From DASSYK01 sp036258315 (GTDB lineage Bacteria > Actinomycetota > Thermoleophilia > Solirubrobacterales > 70-9), in NCBI GenBank assembly GCA_036258315.1, contig DATADX010000045.1, positions 1-37,996 of the forward strand: a stretch of DNA of 37,996 nt. The letters run 5' to 3'. This document shows positions 22,221 to 30,334 of this stretch, in pieces (the first letter of the stretch is position 1; every line of letters begins with the position of its first letter). Made by a program: the position numbers and the translations under genes. The notes below the pieces were generated by a model. The model was not told the origin of the DNA and did no database searches. It worked only from the letters and a program-made list of their open reading frames with translations.

Positions 22221-23915
22221 GTGACGACTTTGGAGAGCACCACCGAGCGCCTTCAGGACGCGCTGCGGCGACTTGCGGTGGAGGCGGCGGACCTGTTCGA
22301 CGAGCTGCTCGAGAGCGGCGCGGAGCTGCCGTTCGACCTCGAGGCGAGCTTCGATGAGGGGCCGCTCCCGATGTACTCCTACGCGCCCCTGACCGGCGAG
22401 TTCATCGGCCGCCACAGCGGCGAGCTGCGCCGCCTCGAGGCGTATCTCGAGGTCCGCGAGCTGACCTCGGATGAGGTCGCGATCGGCTTCCTGGTCGGTC
22501 TCTGGGAGGGCCGCACGGAGTTCGAGATCGCCGGCGACCGGCTCAAAGGGGCGATCGACGAGGTGCTCGCGAGCCTGACGGCCGGAGACGGCCAGGGAAC
22601 GCCCGCGGGAGAGATGATTGTGCCATTGGTCGGCTTCCACATGCCGGCCGACGAGATCGAGCTCGACGGCGTGAGAATCGTGCGCGCTGAGTCTGTCGCG
22701 GACGCGCCCCTCGACGCGGTCGAGGCGACGCGTGGAAGCGGCGGCAAGCCCGGGTTCCTCGCCTCGGTCAGCTCGGGGTTCGCGAACGTCGCACCCGCGG
22801 CCGCGGTCGCCGATGACCTGCAGCGCGCGCTGCGGACGATGAGACTTTTTCGGCCCGGGGCCGTCGGCCTCGCCGCGTACGGATGGGCGCGGCGGGCCGA
22901 CGGCTGGGAGCGGTTCGGGACCGGGGCGGGGAGGCCGCGCAACGGCGGCTACCGCCTGACCGGCGGCGAGGTCGCGCAGCTCGAGCGCTTCTCCCGCCAG
23001 CTCGCCGAGCGCGGCGCGCGGCTTCCGGCCCTCGCCTGGGCCGTGTCCCGCTTTGACCTGGGCGCCGAGCGCGCCTCGCTGATCGAGGCCCTCTCCGACT
23101 ACCTGCTCGCCCTGCGGGGGCTGCTCGAGGGAGGCGGCCCCGCCAACGCCGGTCTCAGCGCCCGGATCCCGGCGCTCACCTGCGACACCGCCGCCGAGCG
23201 CGAGCAGGCCCGGGTCTGCGTCGAGCGGGCGCTGCTGATCGAGCGAAAGCTGATGAGCGGGGCGCGCTACCGGCCCGCCGCCGACGCCTCGCCGCTCGCG
23301 GTGATCGCAGAGCTCGAGGAGCTGCTGCGCCGGGTCCTGAAGGGACTCGCGACCGGAGCGCTCGGCGGCAACCTGCGCGCCGCCGCGGACGAGATCCTGC
23401 TCTCGGAGGGCCTCAACGCGGCCCCGGTCTCTCAGCCCGCCCTCGGCGAGACGGCCGAATGGCGGATCCCCGATCCGACGCCCGACGAGGAGGGGCAGCT
23501 CGACCTCGCCGGAATCGCCGATGGACGGATGGGCGAGGACGACGAGATTGCGGTCCGACGCACCCGCGAGGATCCACTTGGAGGAGGAGCCCCCGGCGTC
23601 CCCGCCGACCGGGCGGAGACGACCAGGATCGTCGTCACGGACGTCGAACTACCCAACATCATGGGCGCCGACGAGCACCCGACCGAGCCGGGCGACCCTG
23701 CGCCGGCCGAACCGAGCGACCGCGCCGACTGGTTCAGCTCGGACAGCGAGGTCGACTGGCCGGCGTTCGCGAGCCCGCGCCGCAGGCGCGGCGAGAGGCC
23801 CGAGCTCGACCGCGAGGCGAACGACAGGGTCCGCTACCTGTTCCCGGTCCCGGATGCGACCGACTGGGACGTCGGAGAGCTCCGCTACGACCAGCCTCGG
23901 CACAAGTCGTCTTAG
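22221..23915 (+). CDS. Large acidic protein of unknown function
   Basis: 564 residues, no signal peptide or membrane segment, strongly acidic overall. The first 330 residues form a helical, ordered-looking region; a central stretch (SDYLLALRGLLEGG near 290-303, then RIPALTCDTAAEREQARVCV and ERALLIERKLMSG) resembles the helix arrangement of ApeA-like HEPN domains, but the RX4-6H ribonuclease motif is absent. The last 170 residues are Asp/Glu/Pro-rich and probably disordered, ending in a conserved-looking VRYLFPVPDATDWDVGELRY. I do not recognise the family and the HEPN idea is weak. GTG at 22221 is chosen as the first start after the HxlR gene; GGAAGAAG lies about ten bases upstream. Confidence 0.75.
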   Translation: MTTLESTTERLQDALRRLAVEAADLFDELLESGAELPFDLEASFDEGPLPMYSYAPLTGEFIGRHSGELRRLEAYLEVRELTSDEVAIGFLVGLWEGRTEFEIAGDRLKGAIDEVLASLTAGDGQGTPAGEMIVPLVGFHMPADEIELDGVRIVRAESVADAPLDAVEATRGSGGKPGFLASVSSGFANVAPAAAVADDLQRALRTMRLFRPGAVGLAAYGWARRADGWERFGTGAGRPRNGGYRLTGGEVAQLERFSRQLAERGARLPALAWAVSRFDLGAERASLIEALSDYLLALRGLLEGGGPANAGLSARIPALTCDTAAEREQARVCVERALLIERKLMSGARYRPAADASPLAVIAELEELLRRVLKGLATGALGGNLRAAADEILLSEGLNAAPVSQPALGETAEWRIPDPTPDEEGQLDLAGIADGRMGEDDEIAVRRTREDPLGGGAPGVPADRAETTRIVVTDVELPNIMGADEHPTEPGDPAPAEPSDRADWFSSDSEVDWPAFASPRRRRGERPELDREANDRVRYLFPVPDATDWDVGELRYDQPRHKSS

Positions 23916-23923
23916 CAGCCCCC

Positions 23924-23956
23924 GCGTCCGCGTCGCAACCGCGCATGCCCGGACGC
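23924..23956. terminator. Hairpin between convergent genes, possible bidirectional terminator
   Basis: CGCGTCCG (23924-23931) and CGGACGCG (23949-23956) form eight perfect pairs around a 17-base loop. It lies in the 81-base gap between converging genes. There is no T-run on either side, so the terminator reading is tentative. Confidence 0.3.
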
Positions 23957-23996
23957 GAAGCGGAGGACCTGCGGATTAAGGCGAAGCCGTCAGCCG

Positions 23997-25136
23997 TCAG
24001 GCCTGCGCCATCGCTTCGCGTTCCGCGGAGGTCGCGAACAGGTAGCGGTCGATCTCGAGGAGGCCGTCGAGGTCGTGGACGTCCTCGTCCAGGTACGGGA
24101 CCCTGATCACGCGACGCTGGTTCAGCTCGCGGGCGAGGTGCTGGACGTTCCGTGCGTCGCGCTCGGCGAGCGCCTGGTAGTCGGCGAAGTTGGCCGCGAC
24201 CCGGTTCGCGAGCTCGGGCCCGAGCAGCTCGCCGAGCTCGGCCGCGGCGCCGTCGCCGTCGAGGTCCGCTTCGGTCTCGTAGTGGACCTTGTTGACGATC
24301 ACCCCGCCGACCGGCAGCCTCGCCTCGACCAGCTTGCGGTGGAAGTAGACCGCCTCCTCGATCGGCTCGCCCTGGGGCCCGCAGACGATCACGAAGGTCG
24401 TGGCGGGATCCCCGAGCAGCTCGTTGACGCGCTTGGCCCGTTCCCGGAAGCCGTCGACCATCCCGCTCATCGCCTGGAAGAACTCGCTCAGGTCGGTGAG
24501 CAGGTCGAGGCCGGTGATCCGCTTCAGGACCCCGAACATCATCGAGCTGCCGCGGCCGACGACCTTGGTGGCTAGCCCGGTCGGCTTCATGAACAGCTGC
24601 ATCGAGCGCCCCTCGATGAACTGCGTGAGCCGCTTCGGGGCGTCGAGGAAGTCGAGCGCGTTGCGCGAGGGCGGCGTGTCGAGGACGAGGAAGTCGTAGT
24701 CGCCCGTCTGGTGGATCTCGAACAGCTTCTCCATCGCCATGTACTCCTGTGAGCCGGCGAGGGCGGCGGAGAGCTGGCGGTAGATCCGGTTCTCGAGGAT
24801 CCGGTCGCGCGTCTCGTCGTCCGGCGCGTGCTTGCGGACCAGCTCGTCGAAGGTCGCCTTCGCGTCGAGCATCATCGCCCAGAGCTCGCCGCGCATCTCG
24901 ACGCCGGCCTCCTCGAAGAGCTTCGGATCGACCATCCGCGGCTCGTTGCCGAGCTCCTCGAGCCCGAGCGAGTCGGCGAGGCGCTTGGCCGGGTCGATCG
25001 TGAGTACCGCCACCTTCTGCCCGCGTGCGGCCAGCCCGGCCGCGAGCGCGGCCGACGTGGTCGTCTTGCCGACCCCGCCCGAGCCCGCGCAGATGCAGAC
25101 GCTGCGGCCCGCGACGATCTCGGTGACGCTGGCCAC
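23997..25136 (-). CDS. ArsA/Get3-type ATPase, second of a pair
   Basis: 379-residue P-loop ATPase of the anion-transporting ArsA / Get3 family. Deviant Walker A GSGGVGKTTTSAALA (near 18-32), switch I region TIDPAKRLADSLGL (near 46-59), switch II LDTPPSRNALDFL (near 152-164). In mycobacteria a similar adjacent pair (Rv3679-Rv3680) exists and forms a Get3-like heteromeric ATPase. No arsenite-binding cysteine triad is visible, so arsenic efflux is unlikely. Starts at GTG 25136, two bases after the stop of the partner gene, so the two are cotranscribed and probably form a complex. Confidence 0.88.
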   Translation of the reverse strand: MASVTEIVAGRSVCICAGSGGVGKTTTSAALAAGLAARGQKVAVLTIDPAKRLADSLGLEELGNEPRMVDPKLFEEAGVEMRGELWAMMLDAKATFDELVRKHAPDDETRDRILENRIYRQLSAALAGSQEYMAMEKLFEIHQTGDYDFLVLDTPPSRNALDFLDAPKRLTQFIEGRSMQLFMKPTGLATKVVGRGSSMMFGVLKRITGLDLLTDLSEFFQAMSGMVDGFRERAKRVNELLGDPATTFVIVCGPQGEPIEEAVYFHRKLVEARLPVGGVIVNKVHYETEADLDGDGAAAELGELLGPELANRVAANFADYQALAERDARNVQHLARELNQRRVIRVPYLDEDVHDLDGLLEIDRYLFATSAEREAMAQA

Positions 25137-25138
25137 GG

Positions 25139-26056
25139 CTACAGGGCCGCCGCGAGCCGCTCGAGGGCGGGGACGTCGAGCCGCGGCTTGAAGATGAACG
25201 GGAGCGCCCTGACGGGGGTGCTGACGAGATCGGTCAGCCGCATCAGCTGCTCGCGCTGGGAGACCCCGCGCCGGTACTCGGAGAGCGCGGCGCGAATCGC
25301 GGCCCGCGGGGTGCCGTCCGTGAGGTCGAGGACCCGGTCGAGCTTCGCGGCCTCATCGTGGTCGAAGCGCTCGGGGTAGACCGCGTTCATGTAGACGCGG
25401 TCCACGGCGATTCCGATCTCGCCGGTCAGCTGCTGCTCGAGGTAGGCCGACTCGTTGACGGGCATCTCCTCCGGCAGGGCGACGATGGCGACGCCGGTCG
25501 TGCCGTGATCGGTGATGTAGCGGTCGAGCTCGGCGGCCTGGGAGTGCATCGGGCCGACCCGGGCGATGCCCGCGAACGTGCGCGGGGTCTGTAGGAACCC
25601 GACGCCATGCCCGGTCGCGGGGGCGTCGACGATCACGAGGTCGTACTCGCGGCCCTTCTTCACCTTGCGCCGGGGTTGGGCGAGCTCCCAGACCTTGCCG
25701 ATCGTGACCAGCTCCTTCAGTCCCGGCGTGGCCGCGGCGAGGTAGTTGAAGATTCGCGAGCGAACGAGCAGGTCGCGCATCGCCCGGACCTTCAGCTGGA
25801 GCAGCAGGTACTCACGCAGGCTCTCGTCGGGGTCGATCGAGATCGCCCAGAGGTTCTCGGCGACCTGGACCTCGTGAAAGCCGACCTCGCCCTTCTTGAA
25901 CACGCGCGAGGCCGTCTCCTGGGAGGCGACCTCGCAGACGATCGTGCGCTTCCCCGCCTTCGCCGCCGCGAGGCCCATCGCGATCGAGATCGTCGTCTTG
26001 CCCACCCCGCCCTTGCCCGTCACGAAGACGAGCCGCTTGTCGAATAACTCGGGCAC
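25139..26056 (-). CDS. ArsA/Get3-type ATPase, first of a pair
   Basis: About 305 residues. Walker A-type motif TGKGGVGKTTISIAMGLAAA near residues 11-30 with the intermolecular lysine typical of SIMIBI ATPases, switch II DAPATGHGVGFLQTPRTF near 146-163, and the adenine-loop region MNAVYPERF. It matches the Rv3679-like member of the mycobacterial ArsA-type pair. GTG at 26056 is preferred because the conserved first strand (LFDKRLVFVTGKGG) follows at once; an ATG at 26131 would overlap the divergent parA start and add 25 residues without family character. Its partner begins two bases after its stop. Confidence 0.85.
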   Translation of the reverse strand: MPELFDKRLVFVTGKGGVGKTTISIAMGLAAAKAGKRTIVCEVASQETASRVFKKGEVGFHEVQVAENLWAISIDPDESLREYLLLQLKVRAMRDLLVRSRIFNYLAAATPGLKELVTIGKVWELAQPRRKVKKGREYDLVIVDAPATGHGVGFLQTPRTFAGIARVGPMHSQAAELDRYITDHGTTGVAIVALPEEMPVNESAYLEQQLTGEIGIAVDRVYMNAVYPERFDHDEAAKLDRVLDLTDGTPRAAIRAALSEYRRGVSQREQLMRLTDLVSTPVRALPFIFKPRLDVPALERLAAAL

Positions 26057-26124
26057 GTGATTCCGGGCGGATTCTTCCAAGACGGGGAAGGAAACCGGCC
26101 ACGACCTCCGAAATAGCCGCTCAG

Positions 26125-27021
26125 ATGGCACTCCTGCGGAAGAAGAAGGACGCCGAAACGGCGCCCGAGGTCGCGCCCGCCCCCGAGGCGAAGGCCGCCG
26201 CCCCCGAGGCGAAGCCCGCCGCCCCAGAGGCGAAGCCCGCCGCCCCCGAGGCGAAGGGCACGCGCCACGCGAAGGTGATCGCGTTCGCGAACCAGAAGGG
26301 CGGCGTCGCGAAGACGACGACGGCGCTCAACCTCGCGGTCGCCTTCAAGGAGTCCGGTCATGCCGTGCTCGCGGTCGACATGGACCCGCAGGGCAACCTG
26401 ACGATGAGCCAAGGCGTCGACCCCGACAAGGTGGACAAGAGCATGTTCGACGTGCTCGTCCACCGGATCCCGATCAAGGACGTGATCGTCGAGCGCGAGA
26501 TCGACGTCGCCGTCGCCTCGATCGACCTCGCCGGCGCCGAGATCGCGATGAGCACCCAGATCGGCCGCGAGCGGTCCCTGCAGAAGGCGATCGACGCGGT
26601 ACGCGGCGACTACGACTTCGTCTGCATCGACACCCCGCCGAGCCTCGGGCTGCTGACCGTGAACGCGCTCACCGCCGCCGACAAGGTGATCGTCCCGGTC
26701 CAGTGCGAGTACCTCTCGATGCGCGGCCTCGTGCAGCTCCAGAACACGCTGCAGATGATCCGCGAGAACCTCAACCCAGACGTGGAGATCGAGGGGATCC
26801 TGCCGACGATGCTCGACGCGCGGACGGTTCACGCCAAGGAAGCGATCGAGATCCTCGAGGAGAACTTCGGCGACCTGGTCTTCCAGTCGCGGATCAAGAA
26901 GGCGATCAAGTTCGCCGAGGCGCCCGTCCGCGGCACCTCGGTGCTCAAGTACGACCCGGACGGGACCGCGGCGAGGTACTACCGCGACCTCGCTGAGGAG
27001 GTTCTGGCTCATGGCTCGTAA
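26125..27021 (+). CDS. ParA-family partition/positioning ATPase
   Basis: 298 residues. Residues 1-45 are a Lys-rich start followed by four copies of a seven-residue AAPEAKP-type repeat. The ATPase domain has deviant Walker A NQKGGVAKTTTALNLA (near 56-71; Ala replaces the usual Gly before Lys, signature lysine present), Walker A' AVDMDPQGNLT, Walker B CIDTPPSLGLLT, and the C-terminal RIKKAIKFAEAPVRGTSVL typical of chromosomal ParA/Soj. No parB follows; instead ftsZ starts 11 bases before the parA stop. This ParA therefore probably positions the division machinery or another cargo rather than the chromosome origin. It may be an orphan ParA similar in concept to MipZ or PldP; this is inference. 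Confidence 0.9.
   Translation: MALLRKKKDAETAPEVAPAPEAKAAAPEAKPAAPEAKPAAPEAKGTRHAKVIAFANQKGGVAKTTTALNLAVAFKESGHAVLAVDMDPQGNLTMSQGVDPDKVDKSMFDVLVHRIPIKDVIVEREIDVAVASIDLAGAEIAMSTQIGRERSLQKAIDAVRGDYDFVCIDTPPSLGLLTVNALTAADKVIVPVQCEYLSMRGLVQLQNTLQMIRENLNPDVEIEGILPTMLDARTVHAKEAIEILEENFGDLVFQSRIKKAIKFAEAPVRGTSVLKYDPDGTAARYYRDLAEEVLAHGS
26176..26256 (+). repeat. 21-bp tandem repeat in the parA N-terminus
   Basis: Four near-identical copies of a 21-base unit encode PAPEAKA, AAPEAKP, AAPEAKP and AAPEAKG (residues 18-44). Third-position variation is low (the third copy has CCAGAG for CCCGAG), indicating recent duplication. Confidence 0.85.
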
Positions 27022-28768
27022 GAAGCGCGCCAGCATGCGCGAGGGCCCCCTCGCGGACCTGTTCCGCTCGACCGACGAGGCGCTGGCCGAGGAGGAGGTG
27101 AAGGTGACCGCCGCCAAGGCGAAGCGGGAGGCCGCCGACGCCGACGCCGAGGTCGCCGTCACCGTGCCCGAGACCGACAAGACTGCGAAGAAGAAGGCGC
27201 CGGCGAAGACGGCGAAGAAGAAGGCGCCGCAGACGATCAAGGTCGAGGAGCCCGATCCCGAGCTGCTGGAGGAGGAGCCGGCCGAGCCCGAGATCGTCGA
27301 GGCGCCCCCCGTCGAGGAGCGGCGAATCGTCCGCGGCGGCCCACTCAGCGACGAGACGATCCTCAACCCGCACCGCGACCCGACGGTCGAGGAGCTCGAT
27401 GAGCGCGCCGCCCGCACCGTCCGCGTCGACGAGGGCGCCGAGGTCGTCGAGGACCACGAGATCGAGATCGAGCACGAGGGCCTGAGGCGCTTGATGGGCG
27501 GCGACCCGCCCCCCGAGGGCCCGGCCTTCGGCCGCGACGATCCGAACACGGCGCGCCCCCCGTCGGTCCCCCGCAGCCACCAGGCCGTGCTACGCGTGGT
27601 CGGTGTCGGCGGCGCCGGAGTCAACGCGGTCAACCGGATGGTCGAGGCGCAGCTGCCCGGCGTCGAGTTCGTCGCCATCAACACGGACCTGCAGTCCCTG
27701 CAGCACTCGAATGCCGACTCGACCCTCCACATCGGGGCCGAGCTCACCCGCGGCCTCGGGTCCGGCTCCGACCCGCGGGTCGGCTACCGCGCCGCCTTCG
27801 ATGAGCAGGACAAGATCAAGGCCCTGCTGAGCGGCTCCGACATGGTCTTCATCGCCGCCGGTGCCGGCGGCGGCACGGGCACCGGAGCGGCGCCCGTGGT
27901 CGCGAAGCTCGCCCGCGACGTAGGCGCGCTGACCGTCGCCGCGGTCACGAAGCCGTTCGGATTCGAGGGCGCGCGCCGCGCCGCCCAGGCCGAGGAGGGG
28001 ATCGCCGCCCTGAGCGCCGAGGTGGACACGTTGATCGTCGTCCCGAACGAGCGCCTGTTGCAGATCCTCGAGCGCCGTACCTCGATCACCGACGCATTCC
28101 GGGTCGCCGACGACGTCCTCCGCCAGGCCGTGCAGGGGATCTCGGACCTGGTCACGCTGCCCGGCCTGATCAACCTCGACTTCGCCGACGTCCGCACCAC
28201 GATGCTCGACTCCGGCGACGCGATCCTCGGGATCGGGATGGGGATCGGCGAGCACCGGGCGGTGCTCGCCGCCGAGAAGGCGGTCAACTCGCCTTTGCTC
28301 GATACCTCGGTCGAGGGCGCGCAGTCGCTGCTCCTCTCGATCACCGGCGGCCCCGACCTGTCGCTGATCGAGGCGAGCGAGGCAGCCCGGATCGTCCAGG
28401 AGGCCGCCCACCCCGAGGCGAACATCATCTTCGGCGCCAGCATCGACGAGAGCCTCGACGAGCACGTCTGGGTGACCGTGATCGCGACGCGCTTCGACTC
28501 CCCCTTCCACCATCTCCCGCGGCGGGACCGTCGCTCGGACCCGCGCGAGCCGCGCTCGAACCGCGACGAGGACGATCGTTTCGCGGATCCGGCCGCGGAC
28601 TGGCGCGACGGGGACAGGGGACGGCGCGCGCGGATGGCGAGCGCCGACGAGCTCTACGGCGACAGCCTCCAGCGGCCCGGGCGCGGCCAGGATCGCCGCC
28701 CGCCGATGCCGGGCTCCACGAACGGCGGGCTCGTCCTCGACGTGCCCGAGTTCATCCCCGGCCACTAG
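27011..28768 (+). CDS. ftsZ: FtsZ with 190-residue N-terminal extension
   Basis: 585 residues, against about 350-450 for ordinary FtsZ. Residues 1-190 are a charged extension: basic start MARKKRASMREG, acidic helical part, lysine-rich repeat KTAKKKAPAKTAKKKAP (57-73), then acidic Pro/Glu segments. The tubulin-like GTPase begins near 191 with VVGVGGAGVNAV, has GTP loop GAGGGTGTG (284-292), T7 catalytic loop NLDFADVR (388-395) and full C-terminal subdomain to about 496. A disordered linker leads to the C-terminal peptide LVLDVPEF, which in other bacteria binds SepF/FtsA. It should polymerise and hydrolyse GTP. The ATG at 27011 has GAGGAGGT at 26995-27002, so the extension is translated. It overlaps parA by 11 bases. 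Whether it is the only FtsZ of the cell cannot be told here. Confidence 0.93.
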   Translation: MARKKRASMREGPLADLFRSTDEALAEEEVKVTAAKAKREAADADAEVAVTVPETDKTAKKKAPAKTAKKKAPQTIKVEEPDPELLEEEPAEPEIVEAPPVEERRIVRGGPLSDETILNPHRDPTVEELDERAARTVRVDEGAEVVEDHEIEIEHEGLRRLMGGDPPPEGPAFGRDDPNTARPPSVPRSHQAVLRVVGVGGAGVNAVNRMVEAQLPGVEFVAINTDLQSLQHSNADSTLHIGAELTRGLGSGSDPRVGYRAAFDEQDKIKALLSGSDMVFIAAGAGGGTGTGAAPVVAKLARDVGALTVAAVTKPFGFEGARRAAQAEEGIAALSAEVDTLIVVPNERLLQILERRTSITDAFRVADDVLRQAVQGISDLVTLPGLINLDFADVRTTMLDSGDAILGIGMGIGEHRAVLAAEKAVNSPLLDTSVEGAQSLLLSITGGPDLSLIEASEAARIVQEAAHPEANIIFGASIDESLDEHVWVTVIATRFDSPFHHLPRRDRRSDPREPRSNRDEDDRFADPAADWRDGDRGRRARMASADELYGDSLQRPGRGQDRRPPMPGSTNGGLVLDVPEFIPGH

Positions 28769-28774
28769 GCCCTG

Positions 28775-28808
28775 GACGGCCGGCGCAAGCCGGCCGTCTC
28801 TGATTTCC
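28775..28808 (+). terminator. Intrinsic terminator of the parA-ftsZ operon
   Basis: Perfect 10-base-pair stem GACGGCCGGC (28775-28784) and GCCGGCCGTC (28789-28798) closed by the stable GCAA tetraloop, followed by TCTGATTT. It lies six bases after the ftsZ stop and before the promoter of the next gene. Confidence 0.85.
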
Positions 28809-28819
28809 GGGCCCCGTCC

Positions 28820-28825
28820 TAGGCT
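28820..28825 (+). promoter_or_regulatory. Candidate -10 element of a leaderless transcript
   Basis: TAGGCT matches TANNNT and ends six bases before the ATG at 28832, placing the transcript start at the start codon. It follows directly after the parA-ftsZ terminator, so a promoter is expected here. No -35 match is obvious. Confidence 0.4.
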
Positions 28826-28831
28826 GCGGGA

Positions 28832-30334
28832 ATGAGCGGTCCACGGGGAGTCGTGGCGGCGGGGCATCCCGTCACAGCCGAGGCGGGCGCGGAGATCCTC
28901 CGCGAGGGCGGCAACGCGGTCGACGCCGCCGTCTGCGCGGTCCTGACCTCGTTCGTGACGGAGAGCCCGCTGACCGGGTTCGGGGCGGGCGGGTTCATGC
29001 TGATCCACGACCCCGCAAGGGCCGAGCCCGACCGCGACGTGCTCGTCGACTTCTTCGTCGCCGCGGGCGGGGCCGACGGGGCCGAGCGCGGCTCGGAGCT
29101 GGTTCCGATCCCGGTCGATTTCGGCGACCAGATCCAGGTCTTCAACGTGGGTGCGGCGTCGTGCGGGGTGCCCGGCACGCCGGCGGGAATCGAGCGGGTA
29201 GCGCAGACGCATGCATCGGTGGGCCTCGGAGAGCTGGTCAAGCCCGGCATGCGGATCGCCCGGGAGGGCGTCGCGGTCAACCGCCAGCAGGCGTTCCTGT
29301 TCGAGATCCTCGCCCCGATCCTGACCGCGGAGCCGGAGGGTGAGGCGCTATACGCGCCCGAGGGCCGAGTCCTGCGTGAGGGCGAAACGTTTCGCTTTCC
29401 GGAGCTGGCGACGGCGCTGGAGCGCTTCGCGGCGGAGGGCGCGGAGCCGTTCTATACCGGCGAGGTCGGCCGCAAGGTGGCGGGGTGGGTGCGCGAGCGG
29501 GGTGGGACCCTGGGCGCCGGCGATCTCGCGGCATACGAGCCGATCGAGCGCGAGCCGGTCGCGGCACGGTTTCGCGGCGCCGACGTGCTCACCAACCCGC
29601 CGCCGTCCTCCGGCGGGATCCTGCTCGCCCACGCCCTCGCCGTGCTGGAGCGACTCGGCGAGACCACGGGCGTGGAGGAGCTGGTCGCGGCCACTGAGGC
29701 CGCGAACGAACGGCGGACGGCGGAGTTCGCGGAGGGGCTGCACGACGAGGCGTTCGTGCGGGCGTTCCTGGACGAGGACCAGCTCGGTTCCACGACGCAT
29801 CTCGCGGCGCTCGACGCGAACGGGATGTGCGCCTCGGTCACCTGCTCCAACGGGACCGGCTCGGGGATCATCGTTCCGGGCACCGGGGTGCACGTCAACA
29901 ACATGCTCGGCGAGGAGGACCTGAACCCGGGCGGCTTCCACCGCATCCCGCCCGGGCGCCGGGTGAGCTCGATGATGGCGCCGACGATCGCGCTGCGCGA
30001 TGGAGCGGTCGTGGTCGGGCTCGGCAGCGCCGGCTCGAACAGGATCCGCTCGGCGATCCTCGATACGGCTGTGCGCGTTCTCGAGCAGAGAATGGACGCA
30101 GGCGAGGCCGTACGCTCGCCGCGAATCCACTTCGAGGCTGGCACCGTGCAGGCGGAGCCGGGGGTGGACGAGGAGGGGCTGAGGCGGCTCGAGGAGCGCG
30201 GCCTCCCAGTCGTCCGCTGGTCGCGCCAGAACCTCTACTTCGGCGGGGTGCAGGCGGTCGCGCGCGACCCCGCGACGGGCGAGCTGTCCGGCGGCGGCGA
30301 CCCGCGGCGCGGCGGCGCGGTCGCGTTCGCCTAG
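28832..30334 (+). CDS. Gamma-glutamyltransferase-family N-terminal-nucleophile hydrolase
   Basis: 500 residues. The family opening GHPVTAEAGAEILREGGNAVDAAV (here GHPVTAEAG and GGNAVDAAVCA near 12-36) and the autoprocessing site STTHLAALD with catalytic Thr321 are present, so self-cleavage would give subunits of about 320 and 180 residues. Further motifs: LTNPPPSSGGILLA near 251-264, NGTGSGIIVPGTGVHVNNML near 338-357, and GSAGSNRI near 393, which correspond to the oxyanion and glutamate-binding loops. Unlike secreted GGT there is no signal peptide, so it is probably cytoplasmic and may act on other gamma-glutamyl or cephalosporin-like substrates. The ATG at 28832 has no ribosome binding site but has a -10-like box six bases upstream. 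It overlaps the convergent gene by four bases. Confidence 0.88.
   Translation: MSGPRGVVAAGHPVTAEAGAEILREGGNAVDAAVCAVLTSFVTESPLTGFGAGGFMLIHDPARAEPDRDVLVDFFVAAGGADGAERGSELVPIPVDFGDQIQVFNVGAASCGVPGTPAGIERVAQTHASVGLGELVKPGMRIAREGVAVNRQQAFLFEILAPILTAEPEGEALYAPEGRVLREGETFRFPELATALERFAAEGAEPFYTGEVGRKVAGWVRERGGTLGAGDLAAYEPIEREPVAARFRGADVLTNPPPSSGGILLAHALAVLERLGETTGVEELVAATEAANERRTAEFAEGLHDEAFVRAFLDEDQLGSTTHLAALDANGMCASVTCSNGTGSGIIVPGTGVHVNNMLGEEDLNPGGFHRIPPGRRVSSMMAPTIALRDGAVVVGLGSAGSNRIRSAILDTAVRVLEQRMDAGEAVRSPRIHFEAGTVQAEPGVDEEGLRRLEERGLPVVRWSRQNLYFGGVQAVARDPATGELSGGGDPRRGGAVAFA

Noticed and set aside
26057..26131. Earlier ATG start for the first ArsA-type ATPase
   Set aside because: It would overlap the divergent parA start by seven bases and add residues without family similarity; GTG at 26056 fits better, though this is not certain.
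26020..27747. 575-codon minus-strand frame opposite parA and ftsZ
   Set aside because: Its Ser-rich then Leu/Gly-rich composition results from reading repeats in parA and ftsZ backwards; the plus-strand genes have clear motifs.
27590..29212. 540-codon minus-strand frame across ftsZ and the GGT-like gene
   Set aside because: It passes through a terminator and a promoter region and has no recognisable protein character.
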